In this document: piece by piece, positions 1 to 5,407 of the stretch | How the letters are laid out: every line of letters begins with the position of its first letter | Position numbering within the stretch: position 1 is the first letter of the stretch | Source: Candidatus Roizmanbacteria bacterium RIFCSPHIGHO2_01_FULL_39_8 | Lineage (GTDB): Bacteria > Patescibacteriota > Microgenomatia > UBA1406 > GWC2-37-13 | Direction of reading: 5' to 3' | Length of the DNA: 10,708 nt | Assembly (NCBI GenBank): GCA_001789355.1 | Contig: MFZI01000002.1 | Coordinates: 2,747-13,454 of the forward strand | Made by a program: the position numbers and the translations under genes | The notes under the pieces: generated by a model | What the model was told of the DNA's origin: nothing | Seen by the model: the letters and a program-made list of their open reading frames with translations, nothing else | Databases searched by the model: none

Positions 1-154
1 TTATCAAACCATCGGAGGATTCGTCATGGCGAAGCTTGAAAGAGTTCCCAAAACCGGGGATAAGTTTAATCTAAATAGCCTTATCTTTGAAGTAGTCGAT
101 ATGGACGATAATCGAGTTGATAAAATCCTAGTGAAAAGACGAGTTGTTCAATAG
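1..154 (+). CDS. CNNM/CorC-HlyC family protein, C-terminal end (5' end outside window)
   Basis: An open frame enters from the left edge (first whole codon at 2) and stops at TAG 152-154, giving 50 visible residues. They match the CorC_HlyC transporter-associated domain that closes CNNM/CorC proteins: a TIGG turn, then R-x-P-x-x-GD, a beta-strand with FEVVDMD, and R-V-x-K-I-x-V at the end. In this family the domain follows an N-terminal CNNM membrane domain and a pair of CBS domains; members are implicated in Mg2+/Co2+ efflux or membrane ion balance. A complete paralog with the same TIGG...GD pattern lies at 5408-6724. The gene converges on the alkyltransferase gene with only 11 bases between the two stops. 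Membrane topology cannot be judged because the N-terminal part is missing. Confidence 0.82.
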   Translation, partial: YQTIGGFVMAKLERVPKTGDKFNLNSLIFEVVDMDDNRVDKILVKRRVVQ

Positions 155-165
155 CAACATCCAGA

Positions 166-474
166 CTAGCTGCCAATCCATAACGAGCGAGAAAGATCAA
201 CTTTGCCATGGTTAAAATGAACTCCTTCGACCTCAAGCATCGTTCGTTTTTCTTGAATTCCTCCCTTACCGGAATACCCTGTTAAGGCTCCATTTGAAGC
301 TACTACTCGATGACAGGGGGTGTGGGGAGCATCGGGGTTGGTTCTCATAAATGTACCTATCATTCGTGCCGCCTTTGGTCTGCCTGCCAATCTGGCCAAT
401 TGTCCATACGTTGCGACTTTTCCCTTGGGTATTGCACGAGTCAATCGATATACGGTGTTCTTAAAAGTATTCAT
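166..474 (-). CDS. Minimal methylated-DNA--protein-cysteine methyltransferase (MGMT/Ogt DNA-binding domain only)
   Basis: A protein of 102 residues that directly reverses O6-alkylguanine by moving the alkyl group to its own cysteine. The active-site motif PCHRV is intact (Cys54), unlike alkyltransferase-like (ATL) proteins, where the Cys is replaced, usually by Trp. Other family positions are visible: TYGQLA (Tyr23) in the helix-turn-helix, Arg37 in the likely arginine-finger position, Asn46 in TNPDAP, the GYSGK glycine loop, and E-x-EGV near the end. The usual N-terminal ribonuclease-H-like domain of Ogt/MGMT is absent, so the protein is one compact domain. Its ATG (474-472) overlaps the TGA stop of the response regulator (473-471) as ATGA, which suggests translational coupling. 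There is no room for a separate leader. Cytoplasmic, acting on DNA. The family call is firm; activity without the N-terminal domain is expected but not certain. Confidence 0.92.
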   Translation of the reverse strand: MNTFKNTVYRLTRAIPKGKVATYGQLARLAGRPKAARMIGTFMRTNPDAPHTPCHRVVASNGALTGYSGKGGIQEKRTMLEVEGVHFNHGKVDLSRSLWIGS

Positions 475-857
475 AATTTTTCATTTACTATTTCGTTGAC
501 TTTTTGGACTACGTCTTGTATTTGGATTTTTGTTTTAATGAGATATGAAGAAGGTTGGTTCAAAAGGAGCTTATTGTACATTGTGTCTTGTGGGTTAAGA
601 TTGGTTAGAATAATGACTGGGACTTGTGATCCCCAAGCATCATAACGAAGTTGATCGAGCATGGTGGATCCATCCATTCTTGGCATGATTAAATCGATAA
701 TAATAAGGTGAGGATGATCATTAAGAGCCATCGTCAAACCAACCTCTCCATTTCCTGCCGTGAAAATCTCATGTCCTTCTTTTTCCAAAGCCATCTTTAG
801 GCTATTTTTATAGCCTTCTTCGTCTTCTACGATCAGTATTTTTTTATTTTTATACAT
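471..857 (-). CDS. Single-domain response regulator (CheY-like receiver)
   Basis: A receiver domain with no output domain, 128 residues from the ATG at 857. The acidic pocket is at Glu11-Asp12 (IVEDEE), the phosphoacceptor is Asp55 in IIIDLIMPRMDG, the switch Thr is Thr85 in VIILTN, and the conserved Lys is Lys108 in YLIKTK. All phosphorylation residues are therefore present. An in-frame TTG at 872 would add five residues (MYTLD), but it lies within and just beside the -10 box, so ATG 857 is preferred. A TTGACT/TATACT promoter places +1 at this ATG, implying a leaderless mRNA. The truncated PAS-HisKA protein lies immediately upstream and the alkyltransferase gene overlaps its 3' end. Lacking a DNA-binding domain, it probably acts by protein contact or as a phosphate sink. 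The pairing with its neighbour is inferred from position. Confidence 0.93.
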   Translation of the reverse strand: MYKNKKILIVEDEEGYKNSLKMALEKEGHEIFTAGNGEVGLTMALNDHPHLIIIDLIMPRMDGSTMLDQLRYDAWGSQVPVIILTNLNPQDTMYNKLLLNQPSSYLIKTKIQIQDVVQKVNEIVNEKL

Positions 858-863
858 ATCCAA

Positions 864-891
864 AGTATACAATGTTTAATTTTTGAGTCAA
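864..891 (-). promoter_or_regulatory. Promoter of the response-regulator/alkyltransferase pair, leaderless architecture
   Basis: On the minus strand a -35 box TTGACT (891-886) and a -10 box TATACT (869-864) are separated by 16 bases. Each matches the sigma70-type consensus at 5 of 6 positions. Six bases (863-858) separate the -10 box from ATG 857, so the expected transcription start is the A of the start codon. Confidence 0.75.
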
Positions 892-934
892 ACTTTATTT
901 TTTTCTCTTTAGTTTCTTCGCCTGCTTTGTGTCA

Positions 935-1564
935 TCAGGATATTTTTAAATTGGTTCGTGTGATTTTAAGAAGTGTGTCTATCAAAGCTATCATTTGTTT
1001 ATTTGCTTTAGCTATTTGATTGAAGAGCTGCATCTGTTGTGGATTAAGATGGAGATCTTTGTCAGCCAAGAGAAGTTCTATCGACCACTTGATAATACCC
1101 TGAGGAGTACGAAGTTGATGGGAAGCTATTGCGATAAACTGTGTTTTTGTATTATAGAGCTCGCGGAGATTATCCTCATAGATCACTCGCTCTGATATAT
1201 CTTTTTCTGTTGCTACAAATCCTAAAAGTTGCCTATTTTTGTCTAGAAGGGGAGAAATTCTTGCAATAGCAGTGTACGTTTCTCCTTTTTTTCTTCTATT
1301 CTTGATTTCGCCCACAAAAGGCTTTTTCTCTTCTTTAAGCGTCTTCCACATTTTTGCATAGAATTCTTTTGGCATCAATCCGCCCCATAATCTCGGAGTC
1401 TTTCCCTTCATTTCGGCAAAACTATATCCTGTTAATATCTCTGCAGCCTTATTCGCATAAAGAATATACCCATTCTTATCAGTGAAGACGATATGATTCG
1501 AAGAGCTCTCAACTGCTAATTTATATTTGTATAAATCGTTCGTTTCCAGACGGACATTTTTCAT
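935..1564 (-). CDS. PAS-HisKA sensor protein lacking the HATPase domain (truncated histidine kinase)
   Basis: A 209-residue protein with a PAS domain at about residues 12-125, containing FTDKNGYILYAN, AAEILTGYS and the PAC-like end GFVATEKDISER. A HisKA dimerisation/phosphoacceptor domain follows at about 135-203, with H-box FIAIASHQLRTPQ and phosphorylatable His149. The protein ends right after the second HisKA helix (LIDTLLKITRT), at tandem TGA TGA stops. The HATPase_c domain (N, G1, G2 boxes) is completely missing, and only 77 bases separate the stop from the receiver gene, so it is not hidden in another frame. It cannot phosphorylate itself alone. It may accept phosphate from another kinase, act as a phosphatase or dimer partner for the downstream receiver, or be a decayed kinase. 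No membrane segment is seen, so it is cytoplasmic. Confidence 0.88.
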   Translation of the reverse strand: MKNVRLETNDLYKYKLAVESSSNHIVFTDKNGYILYANKAAEILTGYSFAEMKGKTPRLWGGLMPKEFYAKMWKTLKEEKKPFVGEIKNRRKKGETYTAIARISPLLDKNRQLLGFVATEKDISERVIYEDNLRELYNTKTQFIAIASHQLRTPQGIIKWSIELLLADKDLHLNPQQMQLFNQIAKANKQMIALIDTLLKITRTNLKIS

Positions 1565-1571
1565 TCCTTAC

Positions 1572-1600
1572 ACTATACCTCATCCTCCTTTTTTTGTAAA
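1572..1600 (-). promoter_or_regulatory. Promoter of the PAS-HisKA gene, leaderless architecture
   Basis: On the minus strand a -35 TTTACA (1600-1595) and a -10 TATAGT (1577-1572) are separated by exactly 17 bases, each 5/6 to consensus. Seven bases separate the -10 from ATG 1564. An AGGA directly abuts the ATG, too close to work as a Shine-Dalgarno site. The promoter overlaps the end of the preceding 81-codon gene. Confidence 0.75.
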
Positions 1601-1825
1601 CTTTTTTATCCTCTTTCCGCTTTGATGGCGAAGTTTTTTCCTTTGCTCTAATTTTTTATCATAGTTTTTTTTGATTCCAATCAAAAATTCTTTTTTTTCT
1701 CCAAGATCGATTGTATCGATTATCTGCTCTATTTCATTTCTTGTATCAACAATCTCTCCCTCATATTCCCCTTCAGGCATGTCAATTTTTCCTCTCAAAG
1801 GACTCACGTTTGTAGTAAGCGACAT
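1580..1825 (-). CDS. Small charged protein of unknown function
   Basis: An 81-residue open frame that I do not recognise. The first half is acidic (EGEYEGEIVDTRNEIEQ), the second half strongly basic with many Lys/Arg (NYDKKLEQRKKLRHQ, GKRIKKFTKKGG). The middle is predicted helical, possibly a short coiled coil. There is no signal peptide and no Cys. The basic tail could contact nucleic acid, but that is a guess. It lies between the cupin gene and the PAS-HisKA gene on the same strand, and its 3' end overlaps the PAS-HisKA promoter. A weak TTGCTT...TACCAT promoter pair may lie upstream. I accept it as a gene because it fills a gap between same-strand genes and has the codon style of its neighbours; evidence is moderate. 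Confidence 0.6.
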   Translation of the reverse strand: MSLTTNVSPLRGKIDMPEGEYEGEIVDTRNEIEQIIDTIDLGEKKEFLIGIKKNYDKKLEQRKKLRHQSGKRIKKFTKKGG

Positions 1826-1878
1826 ATATTTATTTATCTTCCCATGGTAGATTGGACGTCGTAATTAAGCAAGAAATC

Positions 1879-1898
1879 GGTAAAGATTTTCATTTACC
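1879..1898. terminator. Short inverted repeat just after the cupin stop, possible weak terminator
   Basis: GGTAAA and TTTACC form a perfect 6-bp stem with an 8-base loop, starting at the last base of the cupin TAG stop. On the minus strand it is followed by a T-rich but interrupted stretch (GATTTCTTGC), so it is at best a weak intrinsic terminator. Confidence 0.3.
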
Positions 1899-2260
1899 TA
1901 TTTTTCAATCTGAGTGAGTTTTGTTTTGGCCCGCGTGACTGAAACGTGAGAGAATTTTGAACCTTTTATAGCTCCGTGCCAGTGTTCTTCGCCCGCCGGG
2001 GCCCATACTATATCTCCTTTTTTCACTTTTGCTACTTTTTTTCTGGTAGCAACAATTCCCTTGCCTTCAGTCACGATTAACACCTGGTCATTTGAATGTT
2101 TGTGGAATTTATTCCGTACGTTTTTTGGGAAATGGACATAGTCAATGTTAAGATCAGCTCGGTCTTTTTCCCCTACCGGAGTCTGCTTTGTCACGGTATC
2201 CGTAAACAAAGGAGACCTCCACTTCTCTTTTTTTACTTTTTTGAGATGAATAACTTTCAT
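1898..2260 (-). CDS. Cupin-domain protein
   Basis: A 120-residue single-domain cupin with a small conserved beta-barrel. Cupin motif 1 is at about residues 53-68: His53-x-His55, Gln59, then EGKG. Motif 2 is at about 82-97: KKGDIVWAPAGEEHWHG, with His93. The His/His/Gln/His set would bind a divalent metal such as Mn, Fe or Ni. The Gln instead of Glu resembles the metal site of small cupins that include hydroxynitrile-lyase and carboxymuconolactone-decarboxylase-associated types. Substrate cannot be told. Many Lys residues occur in the N-terminal segment (KKVKKEKW) and around residues 73-81. The gene diverges from obg with 74 bases between the starts and has its own extended -10 promoter. Cytoplasmic. 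The domain call is firm; the reaction is unknown. Confidence 0.9.
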   Translation of the reverse strand: MKVIHLKKVKKEKWRSPLFTDTVTKQTPVGEKDRADLNIDYVHFPKNVRNKFHKHSNDQVLIVTEGKGIVATRKKVAKVKKGDIVWAPAGEEHWHGAIKGSKFSHVSVTRAKTKLTQIEK

Positions 2261-2269
2261 TTAGTACCT

Positions 2270-2278
2270 ATTATATCA
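2270..2278 (-). promoter_or_regulatory. Extended -10 promoter of the cupin gene
   Basis: The minus strand reads TGATATAAT, a perfect TGn-TATAAT extended -10. Nine bases lie between it and ATG 2260, so the leader would be only about 2-3 bases. No convincing -35 is seen, as is usual for extended -10 promoters. Confidence 0.7.
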
Positions 2279-2293
2279 GCGGATTTCCTATTA

Positions 2294-2322
2294 TGCACAA
2301 AAAAATCTGACTCTTATATAGT
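2294..2322 (+). promoter_or_regulatory. Promoter of obg
   Basis: A -35 TGCACA (2294-2299, 4/6) and a -10 TATAGT (2317-2322, 5/6) are separated by 17 bases. Twelve bases separate the -10 from ATG 2335, predicting a leader of about 6 bases without a Shine-Dalgarno site. An alternative TAAGAT (2322-2327) would give a fully leaderless start. Confidence 0.5.
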
Positions 2323-2334
2323 AAGATACTACTT

Positions 2335-3276
2335 ATGTTTATCGATGAGGCTGAAATCACTATTCAAGGCGGCAACGGGGGAAATGGCAAAGTGGCTTTT
2401 TACGCCGGTAGAAAAGGACCAAGCGGAGGTAATGGCGGAAAAGGAGGAAATCTGTATTTTATTGCAAGTTCTAACAGTAAGGATCTAAAAAGATTCAGGG
2501 AAGTCACCAAGTTCAAAACTGAAGATGGTCAAACGGGAGGATCCAATAGAAGACTAGGTGCAAACGGGAATGATACATATCTACAAGTTCCCCTCAATAC
2601 CACCATCATCGATACAAAAACACAAAAGGAAGTTACTCTTGATAAGAGATTAACAAAAGTATTGATTTGTCGGGGAGGAGAGGGCGGCTTAGGAAATGAT
2701 GCATTCAAAACGCCGACCAATCGGACTCCGCGTCGCGCATCTCCAGGTGAAAAAGGTCAGGAAAAAAAAGTCCGGCTCATCCTCCGGCTCCTCGCCGATT
2801 TCGGACTCATCGGGCTTCCCAACGCCGGCAAAAGCAGTCTCTTAAATGAGTTGACCAATGCCAACGTCAAAACTGCCGATTATCCTTTCACCACTCTCGA
2901 ACCGAATCTGGGAGTCTTTTCTGGCAAAATCCTGGCCGACATTCCCGGGCTTATCGAGGGCGCATCTGCTGGAGTTGGTTTAGGAATTAAATTTTTGAAA
3001 CACATTGAGAAAGTTACCTTGTTGTTACACTGTATTTCTGTGGAATCAGAAACCATGGAAAAAGACTATGATACAGTGATCGAAGAAATTGCAAAATATA
3101 ATAAAGAAATCCTCAAGAAAAGAAATATTATCTTGCTCACGAAAATAGATTTGGTTTCCCCTACCGAACTCGAAAAGAAAATAAAAATAGCTGAAAAATT
3201 GAATCCCGAGGTAATACCCGTCTCAATTTATGATCAGGATTCACTTGACCAACTGAAAAAAATTCTTGCTTTTTAG
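2335..3276 (+). CDS. obg: Obg family GTPase (ribosome assembly)
   Basis: A 313-residue Obg/CgtA protein. The glycine-rich Obg fold fills residues 1-159 (FIDEAEITIQGGNGGNG, GPSGGNGGKGG, GGEGGLGN). The G domain follows: G1 GLPNAGKSS (160-168), the switch region DYPFTTLEPN, G3 DIPGL (202-206), G4 TKID (269-272), and G5-like PVSIYD near residue 297. GTP-bound Obg acts in late assembly of the 50S subunit and in stress responses. It ends right after the G domain, with neither the OCT domain of many Gram-positive Obg proteins nor a long acidic tail, so this is a minimal form. The ATG at 2335 gives the standard MFIDEA start. Roughly positions 2710-2960 are visibly richer in G+C than the rest of the gene. 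It is divergent from the cupin gene and convergent with the DUF1059-like gene. Confidence 0.97.
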   Translation: MFIDEAEITIQGGNGGNGKVAFYAGRKGPSGGNGGKGGNLYFIASSNSKDLKRFREVTKFKTEDGQTGGSNRRLGANGNDTYLQVPLNTTIIDTKTQKEVTLDKRLTKVLICRGGEGGLGNDAFKTPTNRTPRRASPGEKGQEKKVRLILRLLADFGLIGLPNAGKSSLLNELTNANVKTADYPFTTLEPNLGVFSGKILADIPGLIEGASAGVGLGIKFLKHIEKVTLLLHCISVESETMEKDYDTVIEEIAKYNKEILKKRNIILLTKIDLVSPTELEKKIKIAEKLNPEVIPVSIYDQDSLDQLKKILAF

Positions 3277-3297
3277 GAAAAGGGTGCCTTCCGCAGA

Positions 3298-3495
3298 TCA
3301 GTTCTCTAAAATAGTTAATTTTGAAGCGGCGTCATTTCGTACTTCTCTGTCTGTTTTCGAAACTTCGGGATGGGAAATCTTCAGATGATTTTTAGCCTTT
3401 TCAGTCAGTTTATTGAGAGTCTCCTCTTTATTTTCTGCTTGGACGGTCATTACATCTCCGCAGCCAGCCAATGGGCACGTAAAAGAATATTTCAT
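3298..3495 (-). CDS. DUF1059-like small protein with a Cys2-His2 pattern
   Basis: A 65-residue protein starting MKYSFTCPLAGCGDVM. It resembles small DUF1059-type proteins: an N-terminal strand with two Cys (Cys7-x4-Cys12), then a helix containing His37-x4-His42 followed by Pro (HLKISHP). The two Cys and two His could bind zinc, although no such function is established for this family that I can cite. Cytoplasmic, no signal peptide. It is convergent with obg (21 bases between the stops) and divergent from the exonuclease/GIY-YIG gene. No Shine-Dalgarno site is seen before the ATG. A possible promoter TTACTA (3544-3539) / GATAAT (3521-3516) with 17-base spacing would give a leader of about 15 bases. 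Confidence 0.72.
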   Translation of the reverse strand: MKYSFTCPLAGCGDVMTVQAENKEETLNKLTEKAKNHLKISHPEVSKTDREVRNDAASKLTILEN

Positions 3496-3573
3496 AATTA
3501 AATGACATCTTGTTTATTATCAAATCTGTGTAGGAAAATAGTAAGATAAAAATAAGACATCGTCGCCAACATC

Positions 3574-3602
3574 TTGACACTCTCCTCTTAAAAGCCCATA
3601 AT
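3574..3602 (+). promoter_or_regulatory. Promoter of the exonuclease/GIY-YIG gene
   Basis: A perfect -35 TTGACA (3574-3579), a 17-base spacer, then CATAAT (3597-3602, 5/6). Transcription should begin at about 3608-3610, downstream of the ATG at 3605. This rules that ATG out as the start and points to ATG 3617, with a leader of about 7-9 bases and no Shine-Dalgarno site. Confidence 0.78.
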
Positions 3603-3616
3603 GAATGTCTTCGAAT

Positions 3617-5014
3617 ATGCTAGAAAAACCCTTTACTATTGTCGATGTTGAAACAACCGGTATGCATGGCTGGTTCGACCGGATCATAGAGATTGCTCTG
3701 ATCCGCGTGGAAAAGAATAAAATCATAAATGAATTTAAAACGCTTATTAATCCACAAACATTTGTTTCTCCCTTTATCGAACAATTTACCGGCATCTCAT
3801 CTGACGAGCTCAACGACGCACCTACGTTTTCAGACATGAAAGATGAGATATATGAAATACTTTCTGATGCGATTCTCGTTGCTCATAACGCCCGCTTTGA
3901 CTACAGTTTTTTGAAAGGGGAATTCAAACGCCAGGGAATTAGCTACACAGCCAAGACGCTTTGTACGGTCAAGCTTTCTCGTAGGCTTTATCCTCAATAT
4001 AGGACTCATAGTTTAAGCGCCCTGATCGAGCGCTTCCATATCACCTGCAAGAATCGCCACCGCGCCTATGACGATGCGCTTGTGCTCTGGAAATTCATCC
4101 AAAGAATACGTAAAGAATTTCCCGAAAATGAGGTACAAGAAATCCTCAAAACACTTTTGAAATCAAACTACTCCGGTGATCAAAAAATCGTGAAACAAAT
4201 AGAGAATCTTCCGGAATCTCCCGGAGTCTATATTTTTTATGATGAACAAAATGTCCCCCTCTATGTTGGAAAAAGCAAAAATATCAAAGACCGGGTGATC
4301 GCCCACTTCTCAAACGACTACGAATCTACGCGTCAGCTTGAGATGACCAAATCCATTGCAAGAATCGACCACATCCAGACCGCAGGCGAGCTCGGCGCCC
4401 TCCTTGAGGAATCCCACCTCATCAAAGAACTCTTACCCGTTTTCAACAAAGCATTACGGCAGAAAAAACAGTTCGTCGCTGTTACAAAAGACAAACTAAA
4501 AAATGGTTATCTAAGTTTCAGAGAGGAAGTTATCGACCGGATCGATACCGCTGATTTTGAAAATCTTTTTGGCGTTTTCAAAAACAAGCGAAGCGCAAAA
4601 GAAGTGATTCGTCATATTGCTAAGAAATATTCTCTTTGCCCTAAGTTATTGGGTCTCGAAAAAACAAAATCATCCTGCTTCAACTACAAATTGGGGATCT
4701 GCAAAGGAGCGTGTGTCGGCAAAGAGAAAAAGGAGAGGTATAATGCTCGCTTTACCCTGGCATATGTTGAGAATAAACAGTTTCGCCCTTGGCCTTTTAG
4801 CGGACCGATCGAAATTATTGAGAAAAACGAAGAGGAAGAGTTGTTTGAATCATTTCTAGTCAACAACTGGTGCTTACTCGGCAACAGAAAAGGTGGCGAA
4901 GAATTAAACAATTATGAAGAAGTTGATTTCGATGTCGACACTTACAAAATCATCTCCAGTTTCCTCAAAAATCGAACCCCAAACTATCATGTTTTGCCAA
5001 CAAATTTAGCATAG
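3617..5014 (+). CDS. DEDDh exonuclease fused to a GIY-YIG (UvrC/Cho-type) endonuclease
   Basis: A 465-residue two-nuclease protein. Residues 5-165 are a DnaQ-like 3'-5' exonuclease with a DEDDh set: Asp10/Glu12 in IVDVETTG, Asp95 in HNARFD, and His148 with Asp152 in HRAYDDA. A GIY-YIG domain follows at about 199-280: SPGVYIF, YVGKS (216-220), Arg226, and catalytic Glu264/265 in GALLEES. The C-terminal part (about 330-385) carries the Cys-rich signature of UvrC-like/Cho proteins, with Cys341, Cys354, Cys362 and Cys366. Such fusions are known in bacteria and are thought to incise and trim damaged DNA; the exact role here is inferred. The start is set at ATG 3617 (MLEKPFTIVD) because the promoter's -10 box ends at 3602. 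The upstream ATG at 3605 would add MSSN. Confidence 0.9.
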   Translation: MLEKPFTIVDVETTGMHGWFDRIIEIALIRVEKNKIINEFKTLINPQTFVSPFIEQFTGISSDELNDAPTFSDMKDEIYEILSDAILVAHNARFDYSFLKGEFKRQGISYTAKTLCTVKLSRRLYPQYRTHSLSALIERFHITCKNRHRAYDDALVLWKFIQRIRKEFPENEVQEILKTLLKSNYSGDQKIVKQIENLPESPGVYIFYDEQNVPLYVGKSKNIKDRVIAHFSNDYESTRQLEMTKSIARIDHIQTAGELGALLEESHLIKELLPVFNKALRQKKQFVAVTKDKLKNGYLSFREEVIDRIDTADFENLFGVFKNKRSAKEVIRHIAKKYSLCPKLLGLEKTKSSCFNYKLGICKGACVGKEKKERYNARFTLAYVENKQFRPWPFSGPIEIIEKNEEEELFESFLVNNWCLLGNRKGGEELNNYEEVDFDVDTYKIISSFLKNRTPNYHVLPTNLA

Positions 5015-5044
5015 ATCATTTCTGTATCAACTATAGGATAAATA

Positions 5045-5053
5045 TGTTATAAT
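5045..5053 (+). promoter_or_regulatory. Extended -10 promoter of the 108-codon gene, leaderless architecture
   Basis: The sequence reads TGTTATAAT, a perfect TGn-TATAAT. Exactly six bases (5054-5059) separate it from ATG 5060, so +1 should be the start codon. The -35 is weak (TATCAA at 17-base spacing). Confidence 0.72.
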
Positions 5054-5059
5054 TATCTG

Positions 5060-5386
5060 ATGGGAGAATACCTAAAGGTAATAAACGGTTTAAGTGTAAA
5101 GGCTGATGTTGCTAGTAAAATGCAACCTGTTCAGGACGCTGCACTATTTCAAGCAAATAATTTGTGTCAAGGAGTGGAACCTCCATTTTTAGCAGCTGAA
5201 TATATTAGAACTACAACTATTGCTACTGATTCGTGTAAAAGATTTGAAGGATATCTCAAACAAGCTCCCGATGAACTTACAAAAACATTTCTGTTTTTTA
5301 CTCATGCATTGAACTTCGGTTGTCCTGACTTATCTAAACATACCAGTATTGTTATAAAACTTGCCCAGGCCTTCTTCTCAAAATAA
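5060..5386 (+). CDS. Hypothetical protein, unknown function
   Basis: A 108-residue protein that I do not recognise. It looks all-helical and soluble, with three Cys (36, 59, 88) and hydrophobic patches near KTFLFFTHALNF (about 75-86) and the C-terminus (SIVIKLAQAFF). No signal peptide, clear transmembrane helix or catalytic motif is seen. The start is well supported: a perfect extended -10 box lies six bases upstream of the ATG. It follows the exonuclease/GIY-YIG gene on the same strand after 45 bases but has its own promoter. It converges on the CNNM/CorC gene with 21 bases between the stops and no obvious terminator. Its codon use is AT-rich, more so than its upstream neighbour. Confidence 0.68.
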   Translation: MGEYLKVINGLSVKADVASKMQPVQDAALFQANNLCQGVEPPFLAAEYIRTTTIATDSCKRFEGYLKQAPDELTKTFLFFTHALNFGCPDLSKHTSIVIKLAQAFFSK

Positions 5387-5407
5387 ATATTTAATAAGGC
5401 TATAATT

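Noticed and set aside
310..645. A 111-codon plus-strand frame opposite the alkyltransferase and receiver genes.
   Set aside because: It is antisense to two firmly identified genes and its translation looks random.
892..937. A frame just past the PAS-HisKA stop reads PDDTKQAKKLKRKK before a TAA, as if a one-base slip in the A-run near 943-947 had removed a basic tail.
   Set aside because: The stretch is only 14 codons, well within chance for A-rich DNA, and would not restore the missing ATPase domain. Read-level checking is needed before calling a frameshift.
2335..3276. Obg without an OCT or long C-terminal tail as a possible truncation.
   Set aside because: The OCT domain is absent from many bacterial Obg proteins and the G domain is complete, so this is a normal minimal form.
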